39,555 nucleotides of DNA from CAYPOY01 sp964412395. Its GTDB lineage: Bacteria; Chloroflexota; Anaerolineae; B4-G1. Both the position numbers and the translations under genes were made by a program. Shown here piece by piece: positions 31,631 through 39,414 of the stretch (positions are counted from its first letter, which is position 1; every line of letters starts with the position of its first letter). A model generated the notes under the pieces. The model worked only from the letters and a program-made list of their open reading frames with translations, did not search any database and was not told the origin of the DNA. The stretch is from positions 1-39,555 of the forward strand of contig CAYPOY010000005.1 of assembly GCA_964412395.1 (NCBI GenBank). Direction: 5' to 3'.

Positions 31631-31730
31631 CAGAGCCCTCACCCCACCCCCCAACCCCCTCCCCTCTCCCGAAATCGGGAGAGGGGAGGGGGCAGGGGGA
31701 GAGGAGAGGGCCAAATCGGGAGAGGTGTTG
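31631..31730. repeat. C/G-rich palindromic element upstream of kinase
   Basis: Fills the gap between the SPFH-FHA stop and the next kinase start. It contains a perfect hairpin with 18-base arms (31655-31672 and 31675-31692) and a two-base loop, flanked by C-rich DNA on the left (ACCCCACCCCCCAACC) and G-rich on the right. It could act as a terminator-like hairpin but has no T-run. The composition recurs within the genes at 25184 and 32179. Confidence 0.8.
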
Positions 31731-31732
31731 CA

Positions 31733-32137
31733 ATGCTGACCACCAGTACCACCCTTCAAAACCGCTACCGCATCGTCTCCCTGCTGGGCCAGGGCGGGAT
31801 GGGGGCCGTCTACCGTGCCTGGGACACCCGCTTGAAGATGCCTGTGGCGCTCAAGGAGATGACGCCCCAGCCAGGGCTGGACCCGTACACGCTGGCCCAA
31901 CTGCGCCAGCAGTTTGAGCAGGAGGCCATCGTCCTGGGGCGTCTGAACCCCCCCACCTGGTGCGCGTCACCGATTTCTTCGAGGAAGGAGGCAATACCTA
32001 CCTGGTCATGGACTTTATCGAAGGGGAGAGCCTGGCCGACCGCATTGAGCAACAGGGAGCATTGCCCGAAGACCAGGTGCTGGAGTGGGTGGACCAGTTG
32101 CTGGACGCACTGGGATACTGCCACAGCCAGGGGGTGA
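31733..32137 (+). CDS. Ser/Thr kinase N-lobe fragment (frameshifted)
   Basis: Codons 1 to about 72 are a clear kinase N-lobe: NRYRIVSLLGQGGMGAVYRA, Lys41 in ALKEM, a Glu-containing helix (QQFEQEAIVLGRL). At a run of seven C (31948-31954) the frame changes; one more C would give LNPPHLVRVTDFFEEGG and continue to 33201. The remaining codons in this frame (from WCASPISS) are shadow sequence. ATG at 31733 follows GAGAGGTG. Confidence 0.75.
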   Translation: MLTTSTTLQNRYRIVSLLGQGGMGAVYRAWDTRLKMPVALKEMTPQPGLDPYTLAQLRQQFEQEAIVLGRLNPPTWCASPISSRKEAIPTWSWTLSKGRAWPTALSNREHCPKTRCWSGWTSCWTHWDTATARG

Positions 32138-33201
32138 TCCACCGGGACGTGAAGCCCCAGAACGTGATCATCCGCCCCGTGGGGCAGGCTCCCTCCCGCT
32201 TCGGGGGGGCTGGGGGGAGTACAGTGCTGGTGGACTTCGGGCTGGTGAAGTTGTGGGACCCGCACGACCCGCGCACCAGGACGGCGATGCGGGGGATGGG
32301 CACCCCGGAGTACGCCCCGCCGGAGCAGTACGGCACGCAGTCAGGGCACACCGACCCCCGCAGCGACCTGTACAGCCTGGGCGCGACGCTGTACCACGCG
32401 CTGACAGGGGAGGCTCCGCTCACGGCCGGGGACCGGACGGCGGACCCGGGCCAATTTGTGCCGCTGCGTGGGTGGAACCCGCGTGTGAGTCCCCGGACCG
32501 AGGCAGCGGTGTTGAGGGCGATGGAACTGACGTGCGGAAAGCGGTTCCAGAGCGCGGCGGAAATGCGGGCGGCATTGAGAGGGCGGCGTGCCGCTCCAGC
32601 ACGTAGCCGTGTGCTCGTCCGGGGCTGGGTGTTGGGTGGTCTGGCCATGCCAGCACTGCTACTCCTGACCGGTGTTGGAGGATTAGTGTGGCGGGGGCTA
32701 CAAGGCCAGGGACCACTGGCCCCTCTTCTGGCAATACCCACGCCAATGTCCTTTCCCACTCCCACGCCGATGACAATGCTGCCCACCCCAACCAACACGT
32801 CGGGCACAGCAACTTCTTCACCCATGCCAACTATCGAACCGCAGCAGATAAGCTGGGGGCCAGTTGACGGGCAAGAGGCGGGAATCTGCGTCAATAGTTG
32901 TGCTGAATTCATCCCATGGATAAGGCTCAAAGAGGAGATAGAGCGGAAACTACTTCCGCAAGTCGCCAACGTCCCTGTGGGGAGCACAGTAATGCTAAAG
33001 GACTCGGGAGAGAAACGAGACTGGATTGTGCAGATTATCGGCCCAAGTGGAGACGAGGTAGGGCATGTATGGTTTGGGGTTAATCCCTCTAATGACTGGG
33101 CATTCGACGATTTGGTCCGGGTTGGAACTCCCAGCGCTCCAGTGGTAGTTTGGGGTACTTTCCAACGCTACTCAGACGGTTCCTACTATCGAGAACAATG
33201 A
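31960..33201 (+). CDS. Receptor Ser/Thr kinase, main part (frameshifted)
   Basis: Continues the kinase from 31733; the joined protein would have about 489 residues. It has HRD within GVIHRDVKPQN, DFG followed by LVKLWDP, and PPEQY. Between catalytic loop and DFG it carries an unusual insertion of about 11 residues (VGQAPSRFGGAGG) encoded by repeat-like DNA; the otherwise similar kinase at 17808 lacks it. After the kinase come one membrane helix (near GWVLGGLAMPALLLLTGVG), a Thr/Pro linker and a 110-residue outer domain (from ISWGPVDGQ to the end) not recognised, with two cysteines near its start (GICVNSC). The outer part is less GC-rich than the kinase part. The GTG at 31960 is only the first start-like codon in this frame, not a convincing start. 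Confidence 0.85.
   Translation: MRVTDFFEEGGNTYLVMDFIEGESLADRIEQQGALPEDQVLEWVDQLLDALGYCHSQGVIHRDVKPQNVIIRPVGQAPSRFGGAGGSTVLVDFGLVKLWDPHDPRTRTAMRGMGTPEYAPPEQYGTQSGHTDPRSDLYSLGATLYHALTGEAPLTAGDRTADPGQFVPLRGWNPRVSPRTEAAVLRAMELTCGKRFQSAAEMRAALRGRRAAPARSRVLVRGWVLGGLAMPALLLLTGVGGLVWRGLQGQGPLAPLLAIPTPMSFPTPTPMTMLPTPTNTSGTATSSPMPTIEPQQISWGPVDGQEAGICVNSCAEFIPWIRLKEEIERKLLPQVANVPVGSTVMLKDSGEKRDWIVQIIGPSGDEVGHVWFGVNPSNDWAFDDLVRVGTPSAPVVVWGTFQRYSDGSYYREQ
32179..32218. repeat. In-frame GC-rich insertion in kinase gene
   Basis: A GC-rich stretch ending in G-runs, read as an extra loop between catalytic loop and DFG of the kinase. The closest paralogue (at 17808) goes directly from IIRPDG to LVDFG, so about 33 bases look inserted. 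The composition is like the palindromic elements at 31655 and 25184. Confidence 0.65.
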
Positions 33202-33259
33202 ACCTTTGATCCCAGTGCTCAATAGCTTAGATAACGCAGGCCACCAGAATCGGCTCCAG

Positions 33260-35086
33260 ATGAACGTACGTAAGGCTATGATTGCATCACTGTGCGCCAC
33301 CCTGACACTGGCGCAATGCACGCTGGCGCCGCCTGCACCCTCTGCAATGAGGACACCGTCACCACCGGTCGCCGATACTCCACCAGTCCCCTCACAGACC
33401 CCGCCCACCACACCCCCACACCCCCATACTCCCACACCCTCTCCTCCCCCCACACCCGACCCCGTCGAGGCACTAATGGCCCGCATGACGGTCGAGGAGC
33501 AGGTCGGACAACTGTTCATGGTGTATTCCATGCAGCCTGTCTTTGACGCAGAACTGGAAGCAGCGATTGTCGAAGATCACGTGAGCGGCGTGATCCTGTT
33601 TGCCCCCAACGTCGAGCACCCGGCGCAGGTTGCCGAACTGATCAACCAGGCGCAGGCGGCCGCCACGACCTCCGGCGCGGGGATTCCCCTGCTCGTCGCC
33701 GTTGACCAGGAAGGCGGTCTCATCGCCCGGCTGCGGGACGGCTTCACGCGGTTTCCCGCCCAAATGGCCGTCGGCGCAACGCAGGACCCCGACGATGCCC
33801 GGCTGATGGCCTTGACGATGGCCCAGGAGATGCGGGCGCTGGGCGTCAACATGAACCTGGCCCCGGTGTTGGACGTCAACTCCAACCCACTCAACCCGGT
33901 CATCGGCACGCGCTCCTTCGGCGGTAGCCCCGAACTGGTCGTGCAGATGGGGCTGCCGATGATTGAGACCTACCGCGAGCAGGGGGTCATCGCCACGGCC
34001 AAGCACTTCCCCGGCCACGGTGACACGGACGTGGACTCTCACTACGGCTTGCCAACGGTGCCCTATTCCCTCGACCGGCTGTGGGCCGTCGAACTGGCCC
34101 CGTTTCAGGCCGCAGCCGACGCTGGCGTGGACGTGATCATGACCGCCCACGTCGCTTTCCCAGCCATTGACCCGAGACCAGGGATGCCCGCTACCCTCTC
34201 GTCGCTGGTGCTGGGGGACCTGCTGTGCACCCAGATGGGCTTTGACGGGGTGATCGCCACTGACTCGCTGGGAATGGGCGCGTTGAGCAACGTGTATGAT
34301 GAGTCGGAAGCAGCGGCGCTGGCCCTCCAGGCCGGGGCCGACCTGCTGATGTTCGGTAACGACCCCGGGCATACGCCTGCCGAGGCGCGAGCGGCTTATG
34401 CTCACGTGCTGGGGCTGGTGCAATCAGGGGCGATCCCGCTAGAGCGGGTCGAGGCATCGGTGCGGCGCGTTCTGAGACTCAAGGTGCGCTACGGCCTCTT
34501 GACGTGGCAGCCGGTGGACCCGGAAGTAGCCGCGCGGTCGTGTGGAACGGCGGAGCACCGGGCCGCAGCGCTGCAGGTGGCACTGGACAGCATCACGTTG
34601 CTCGCGAACGATGGTCTGCTCCCGCTCTCGGCAGAGCGGTCGGCGTTGCTGGTCGTCCCTGAGACGGTAGCCGGCCTGGATAGCACCCTGCGGGCATACC
34701 TACCCAGCTTGGATCTCATAGTGGTCAGCCTGGACCCCACTGCCGAACAGATCACAGCGGCGCTGGCGCAGGCCGCGAACGCTGACGTGATCGTGGTGGC
34801 GACGTGGGACGCGACCTGGCACGCCGGGCAGGTATCTCTGGTGCAGGCGCTCGCAGGTCGGCCTCTGGTGGTCGTCGCCCTGAACACTCCCTACGACCTG
34901 ACTCCGCTGCAGGCGGCCGGTGTGACCCCGTCGGCTTATGTGTGTACCTACAACGACATACCGCCCTCGCTGGAGGCGCTGGCGATGGTACTGAGCGGCA
35001 ATGAGTCGCCACGAGGACGGCTGCCCGTGGCAGTCGGAGATGTGTACCCGATTGGATATGGCTGGCAGAGTTTCGAAGAACCTTGA
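33260..35086 (+). CDS. Glycoside hydrolase family 3, NagZ-type lipoprotein
   Basis: A 608-residue exported enzyme. A short basic N-terminus, hydrophobic stretch and Cys20 in LAQC suggest a lipoprotein, although Gln at the -1 position is atypical. A Pro/Thr-rich spacer follows. The glycosidase (about 75-400) has VAVDQEGG, NMNLAPVLDVN, the NagZ signature KHFPGHGDTDVDSH (Lys248 to His261) and the catalytic Asp335 in TDSLGMGAL. A second alpha/beta domain (about 430-608) follows as in two-domain members. The family cleaves beta-N-acetylglucosamine, including from peptidoglycan fragments. ATG at 33260 is preferred because it gives a signal peptide; the ribosome-binding site is weak. The product fits the wall-sensing theme. 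The end overlaps the next kinase gene. Confidence 0.92.
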   Translation: MNVRKAMIASLCATLTLAQCTLAPPAPSAMRTPSPPVADTPPVPSQTPPTTPPHPHTPTPSPPPTPDPVEALMARMTVEEQVGQLFMVYSMQPVFDAELEAAIVEDHVSGVILFAPNVEHPAQVAELINQAQAAATTSGAGIPLLVAVDQEGGLIARLRDGFTRFPAQMAVGATQDPDDARLMALTMAQEMRALGVNMNLAPVLDVNSNPLNPVIGTRSFGGSPELVVQMGLPMIETYREQGVIATAKHFPGHGDTDVDSHYGLPTVPYSLDRLWAVELAPFQAAADAGVDVIMTAHVAFPAIDPRPGMPATLSSLVLGDLLCTQMGFDGVIATDSLGMGALSNVYDESEAAALALQAGADLLMFGNDPGHTPAEARAAYAHVLGLVQSGAIPLERVEASVRRVLRLKVRYGLLTWQPVDPEVAARSCGTAEHRAAALQVALDSITLLANDGLLPLSAERSALLVVPETVAGLDSTLRAYLPSLDLIVVSLDPTAEQITAALAQAANADVIVVATWDATWHAGQVSLVQALAGRPLVVVALNTPYDLTPLQAAGVTPSAYVCTYNDIPPSLEALAMVLSGNESPRGRLPVAVGDVYPIGYGWQSFEEP

Positions 35087-36917
35087 ACACGGACGATTCC
35101 GCCTGGCGGGAGTGATGCTCGTCGCGGCCTTGGTCGCGCTGAGCGTGGTCCGTGTCGTCGCGCAGTCCTCAGACCCGGCACCACGCATCGTCTCCTTTGA
35201 GGTGTGGCCGCCAGAGGTCGCCTCCGGTGAGCCCATCCACGTGCGCCTGGAGGTGACCAACGACGGTGGCTCGACACAGGATGGCTATATCAACCTTTCC
35301 TTTCCTGACGGCGGATATGTCCGGCCTATCGCTCATGATGCGACCGGTCCCCGTGATGAACCACCGTATGTTATCGGGCCCGGCGAGAAGCCGGTGTGGC
35401 ACTACCCCAGCGGCGACATGATACCGCCGGTCTACACCATGGTTGAGACGCGGGTACGCGACTGGCCCCGTGGGACCGTGCACTACCTGGAGGTGGAGGT
35501 CACCCTGCCGCCAGGCTTCAGCGGGACACTGCGCGTGTATGCGCGCGCGTCGCTGACCAGCCCGCGCAGCATGACGGACATCTTCATCGCGCCGACCAGC
35601 AGCACCGAGCGCGATCAGCAGAACTTCCCGGTGCTGGTCGCTACGGTGCAGGTACAGCCACCAACCCCCACGGCTATACCGACCGCGACACCTCCCCCAC
35701 CACTCGCGACGACGCAGGCGGCGGTCGCTCCTGTGCCGCCAACGATGGCGCCTACCATTACGCTGGCTCCAACGGAGGGGTCGCCGATGACCGCAGTACC
35801 CACGCCGACACCGCCGACTACGGCTGGTGGGTGGACGTGGTTGCTGGGGGCGGGGACGTGTCTATTGCTGACCGGTGGGATTGTTGCCCTCGTGCTGGTC
35901 GTCCGGCGGGCTCGCACCCAGCCGCCGCGTGTGCAGAAACCGAGGCCTCGCCCCCTGACGGGAGGACCAGCGCAAGCGCCGTCGGCGGGACCGGGGCGAT
36001 CCACACCACCCCCAGCGCTGATCCTGCCCGCGCGGCCGCGCAGGCCACTGAGCTGTCCTGACTGCGGAGCGTCCGGTTTTACAGGGACGTGCGCCTGCGG
36101 TTACCAGGTCCCGCTGCTGCAGCCGGGAACAGTTTGGGCGCAACGGTACCGGATTGAGCGCACGGTCGGCCTGGGTGGTATGGGAGCGGTTTACCGGGTG
36201 AGCGATCTGCGCATTCCCGGCAAGGTGTGGGCGCTGAAGCAGATGCGGGCTGCCGGCTACATGACACCGCAGGAGTTGCAGTGGGCCGTCGCAACGTTCC
36301 ACCGCGAGGCCCAGATGCTGGCGTCCCTGCGGCACCCAAACCTCCCGATGGTCAGCGACCGCTTTGACATCGGCGACAGTTACTTCCTGGTGATGGAGTT
36401 CATCGAGGGGATGACGCTCGAGGAACTGCTGGATGAGCGAGGTACACCACTGAGCGAAGAGGAGGTGCGTTGGTGTGGTGCCCAGTTGTGTGACGTGCTG
36501 GCTTACCTGCATAGTCAGAACCCGCCGATCATCTTCCGCGACATAAAGCCGGGCAACGTGATGCTGCAGAGTGGCAGCGGAATGCTCAAACTGATTGATT
36601 TTGGCATCGCACGGCTCTTCAAGCCCGGACAGGCGCACGACACGGCGCTGTTGGGTACGCCGGGTTACGCCGCCCCGGAACAATACGGCGCGCGCCAGAC
36701 CGACACGCGGGCCGACGTCTACGGCCTGGGGGTCACGTTGCACACCCTGCTGACCAATTACGATCCGACGGATACGCCGTTCCACTTGCCGCCGGTGCGT
36801 ACCCTTCGCCCCGACGTACCGGCGCAGATGGAGTTCGTCATCACGCGCGCCACGCAGATGGAGCCATCTGCCCGCTTTCAGACGGTTGAGGAGATGCGCC
36901 AGGCACTTGGGATGTGA
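35058..36917 (+). CDS. Ser/Thr kinase of inverted topology
   Basis: About 619 residues with the outer domain first. A basic N-terminus and hydrophobic segment (about 15-35) form a signal or anchor, then a beta-rich outer domain (about 38-200, Ig-like, IVSFEVWPPEVASGEPIHV, LEVTNDGG), a Thr/Pro spacer, a membrane helix (about 260-285), a basic linker, a short Cys motif (Cys333, Cys336, Cys345, Cys347) and the C-terminal kinase (about 375-619). It has glycine loop GLGGMG, Lys394, FRD with Asp495, DFG at 514-516 and APEQY. This layout is like eukaryotic receptor kinases and opposite to the other kinases here. ATG at 35058 is chosen over ATG at 35001 because it puts the signal near the N-terminus; both overlap the upstream glycosidase gene. 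Confidence 0.9.
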   Translation: MAGRVSKNLEHGRFRLAGVMLVAALVALSVVRVVAQSSDPAPRIVSFEVWPPEVASGEPIHVRLEVTNDGGSTQDGYINLSFPDGGYVRPIAHDATGPRDEPPYVIGPGEKPVWHYPSGDMIPPVYTMVETRVRDWPRGTVHYLEVEVTLPPGFSGTLRVYARASLTSPRSMTDIFIAPTSSTERDQQNFPVLVATVQVQPPTPTAIPTATPPPPLATTQAAVAPVPPTMAPTITLAPTEGSPMTAVPTPTPPTTAGGWTWLLGAGTCLLLTGGIVALVLVVRRARTQPPRVQKPRPRPLTGGPAQAPSAGPGRSTPPPALILPARPRRPLSCPDCGASGFTGTCACGYQVPLLQPGTVWAQRYRIERTVGLGGMGAVYRVSDLRIPGKVWALKQMRAAGYMTPQELQWAVATFHREAQMLASLRHPNLPMVSDRFDIGDSYFLVMEFIEGMTLEELLDERGTPLSEEEVRWCGAQLCDVLAYLHSQNPPIIFRDIKPGNVMLQSGSGMLKLIDFGIARLFKPGQAHDTALLGTPGYAAPEQYGARQTDTRADVYGLGVTLHTLLTNYDPTDTPFHLPPVRTLRPDVPAQMEFVITRATQMEPSARFQTVEEMRQALGM

Positions 36918-36992
36918 CCACGACAGCGAGGGGTGACCGTAAGATCAGCTATCTCAATTGTCCAGGAACACCACCGATAGTTGGGGTAGGCT

Positions 36993-38180
36993 CTATAGCC
37001 GGCCCAGGTTGAGCGTCATAAACTCATCCCAGGCATAGCGCAGGGGAGTCCACCATTGGTCGCGGCCGATGCAACGGAAGTAGGGTGGCTGGAAGGCGAG
37101 GATCAAGTCGCCGATTTTGTAGCGGGACAGAATGGGTGTCGAGACGATCAGGCTGCCCATCTCGCCAGCCCGCATCTCGTGCAGCATCTTGATGCCTGGC
37201 CCTGCCCTGAGCGAGGCCGAAGGGAGCATAGCCGAAGGGCGGGTCTCCACCTCGAAGAAGAACAGGTCATAGTTGGGCACCCACGCCCGGCGCTCGTCCC
37301 GCTGTTGGCCAAACATGCCTTCGGTAGTACCGTAGATTTCGCGGATGGCGGCTGGCCCATAGAGAGCTGTGAGCGCTGGTTGGTAGCGCGTGTTGATGCC
37401 TGGCACGCTACCTAGCGTCATGATCTGTGTTTGCCACAGGTCCTTGGGGTAGACGGAGTGTGCCCGCCGCAAGTAGCGGGCGAAGCGGATGACTGTTGGG
37501 GCAACGCCACCCACCAGTGTGACGTTCTCATCCTTGCATTTTTCGTAGGCCAGTTCGAAGCGCGCCTCCCAATCGCGGATGGTCTTGCCCCCGCCCAGCG
37601 CGTCAATCTCGTCTTGCGTCGGCAGCGAGCGGATGGGCGTGAAGGCCGATACGTGCTTCACGTAGATGCCAGAACTATAGCCGTATTCCACCTCCCGTTC
37701 CCCCACCTGCACCGTTCCCACGGCCGAGGGGAAGTTCAGATTCAGGTTGACCCCTTCAAACAGGTCGTACCGGCCACTGCTGATCACATAGTTCATCATC
37801 GCCCGCCCGGCGCTGATACGCATCATCAGGTCGGTAGGTGTCATCGGGATGAACTTGGACTCACCCTGCATCGTGCCCCGGGTGATCGCCCATCCAACCG
37901 GCTCTTCGCTGAGGAGCAGGCCCACTTCCCCGGCCATCACCCGCTGGATGAGCGGCTTGTAATCCTCGTAGGTGGCGACTGGGAAGGCACGACGATAGTC
38001 CGCAATCGTCTCGATCTGGGCCGCCCCGTGCTGCGCCCCATAATCCGTCTGGGCGTAGCTCTCCAAGAGACGCTGTAGCACCTCCTGCTGGGCCTTTGCC
38101 GGATCGTCCACACTGTCGTGCCAGGGTTGCAAAAGGGCAGTGAGCATCCTGGTTACCGCCTGAGGGTCGTTGCCAGCCAT
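36993..38180 (-). CDS. GH3-auxin-type acyl-adenylating enzyme
   Basis: A 395-residue protein of the family named after the plant auxin-responsive GH3 (JAR1-like acyl-adenylate/amide synthetases), unrelated to glycoside hydrolase family 3. Seen features: RAFPVATYEDYKPLIQRVM, an ATP-loop-like TRGTMQGESKFIP, NLNFPSAVGTVQVG, and REIYGTTEGMFG, where a TTE/SSE box is normal for nucleotide binding. Plant members are about 600 residues, so this is a shorter bacterial form; the C-terminal subdomain may be reduced. Start at 38180 is supported by AGGAGG seven bases upstream (complement of 38188-38194); an in-frame earlier Met at 38225 lacks such a site. Near the C-terminus an odd stretch (AMLPSASLRAGPG) is encoded by repeat-like DNA. 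It is the only minus-strand gene and not obviously linked to the kinases. Confidence 0.85.
   Translation of the reverse strand: MAGNDPQAVTRMLTALLQPWHDSVDDPAKAQQEVLQRLLESYAQTDYGAQHGAAQIETIADYRRAFPVATYEDYKPLIQRVMAGEVGLLLSEEPVGWAITRGTMQGESKFIPMTPTDLMMRISAGRAMMNYVISSGRYDLFEGVNLNLNFPSAVGTVQVGEREVEYGYSSGIYVKHVSAFTPIRSLPTQDEIDALGGGKTIRDWEARFELAYEKCKDENVTLVGGVAPTVIRFARYLRRAHSVYPKDLWQTQIMTLGSVPGINTRYQPALTALYGPAAIREIYGTTEGMFGQQRDERRAWVPNYDLFFFEVETRPSAMLPSASLRAGPGIKMLHEMRAGEMGSLIVSTPILSRYKIGDLILAFQPPYFRCIGRDQWWTPLRYAWDEFMTLNLGRL
37196..37245. repeat. In-frame repeat-like insertion in acyl-adenylating enzyme gene
   Basis: Contains GCCGAAGGG twice (six bases apart) and a CCCTGAGCGAGGCCGAAGGG block that looks like dispersed repeats seen between genes in some Chloroflexota; this comparison is from memory. 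It is read in frame as ETRPSAMLPSASLRAGPG, between conserved enzyme segments. Confidence 0.6.
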
Positions 38181-38295
38181 TGATCTGCCTCCTGGGTGAA
38201 GTAAGTCAAGTGATTCGTTGGTCACAGTCTACCACATAGACCTGGTGCGGGCAAGCGGGATTGCAACTCTGGCCGCCTCTTTGCGTATAGTGTAA

Positions 38296-38393
38296 AGATC
38301 TGACAGGTTTCCGCGGATGCCTTTTGGGGCCAGATTTGACCCGTTCAGGAGTGCAATTACACCGAGAAGTGACCTCTGAAACCTGTCAGATCT
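38296..38393. repeat. Inverted repeat pair with 68-base spacer
   Basis: Perfect 15-base arms (AGATCTGACAGGTTT at 38296-38310 and its complement at 38379-38393). They lie between the divergent starts of the acyl-adenylating enzyme gene and the LiaF-like gene. The form suits a small mobile element or a long hairpin. The rest of the gap (38181-38295) shows only a weak promoter-like TATAGT near 38286. Confidence 0.75.
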
Positions 38394-38421
38394 GAATGAC
38401 ATTGATTGAAGGGGGTATGTC

Positions 38422-39414
38422 ATGTCAGACGTTCGAGAACCGTTCGAAGGAGAATCGGAGACAGTGCCTCGCAAGCCGCCCCGCCGTCCGCCCTCCTTCT
38501 TCTGGCCACTGGTGCTCATTGGCGCGGGCGTCGTACTGTTGCTGTCGAATCTGGGCTACCTGCCCTGGCGGTCGTGGAATGTCCTCTGGCGACTCTGGCC
38601 TCTGTTGCTGGTCGCGCTCGGCATTGACGTGTTGATCGGCCGGCGTTCGACAGTCGGGGCCATCATCAGCGGATTGCTCATGTTGTTGCTGATTGGCGGC
38701 GCTGTGGCTGTCGTGTTTTTCGCGCAGAACATCCCAGGGCTGGCCAATCTGACCCAGCCGGTTGAATGGCATACCGAGCACGTCGAACATCCGCTGGCGG
38801 GTGTGGAGCGTGGCCGGGTCGGCATTGACTGGACCAGCGCACCTGGCTACCTGAGCACGCTGCGCGACTCGCCTAACCTCATCGAGGGTGACGTCACCTA
38901 TCGCGGCGAGTTAGTCTTTGACGTGGGCGTGCGTGGTGACCAGGCCGACGTGGAACTGGATAGTCACTTCTCCGGCCCGTGGCTCGGGCCATTTGACTTC
39001 GGCGGTCAAGCGGAAGAACGATGGGACGTGCGACTAAGCCCCGACGTGCTTTTCGACCTCACCCTTGACGCTGGCTCTGGCCCTTGTGACTTTGACCTGG
39101 CTGGTCTGCAGGTCAGCGACCTCTTCCTCGACGTCGGGTCTGGTTCTATTGACCTGACCCTGCCGTCCAGTAGCACCTTCGAGGCGAGCATTAGTGGCGG
39201 TTCTGGCTCCATCACCATCGTCTTGCCCAAAAGTGTAGGCGCGCGGGTGGTGCTCGATTCGGGCAGCGGCTCCTTCCACCCCGACGAGCGATTCCGGCTG
39301 GTGGAGGGCGAGTGGGACAATGATGGTGTGTGGCAGACGGGCAATTTCGACACAGCAGAGCACACCATTGTGTTGAGGATAGATCAGGGGTCGGGCTCCA
39401 TCAGCATCCGCTGA
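38422..39414 (+). CDS. LiaF-like membrane protein with toastrack domain
   Basis: A 330-residue protein. A Pro/Arg-rich start, then three membrane helices (about 27-48, 53-73, 77-100), then an outer or cytoplasmic beta domain (about 110-330) with repeated serine/glycine motifs (LDAGSGPCDFDL, LDVGSGSIDLTL, ISGGSGSITIVL, LDSGSGSFHP, IDQGSGSISIR). Such short-period beta repeats match the DUF4097/LiaF-C toastrack fold, and the helices match LiaI/LiaF-type transmembrane regions. In Firmicutes, LiaF restrains an envelope-stress two-component system. No histidine kinase or response regulator is in the window, so a link to the Ser/Thr kinases is only a possibility. ATG at 38422 follows GAAGGGGGT. The inverted repeat at 38296-38393 lies upstream. 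Confidence 0.87.
   Translation: MSDVREPFEGESETVPRKPPRRPPSFFWPLVLIGAGVVLLLSNLGYLPWRSWNVLWRLWPLLLVALGIDVLIGRRSTVGAIISGLLMLLLIGGAVAVVFFAQNIPGLANLTQPVEWHTEHVEHPLAGVERGRVGIDWTSAPGYLSTLRDSPNLIEGDVTYRGELVFDVGVRGDQADVELDSHFSGPWLGPFDFGGQAEERWDVRLSPDVLFDLTLDAGSGPCDFDLAGLQVSDLFLDVGSGSIDLTLPSSSTFEASISGGSGSITIVLPKSVGARVVLDSGSGSFHPDERFRLVEGEWDNDGVWQTGNFDTAEHTIVLRIDQGSGSISIR

Noticed and set aside
24081..33201. Classical type VI, type IV or contractile injection system
   Set aside because: No sheath, tube, baseplate, spike, VirB or T6SS structural gene is seen. Kinase, FHA and PP2C genes alone do not identify such a system.
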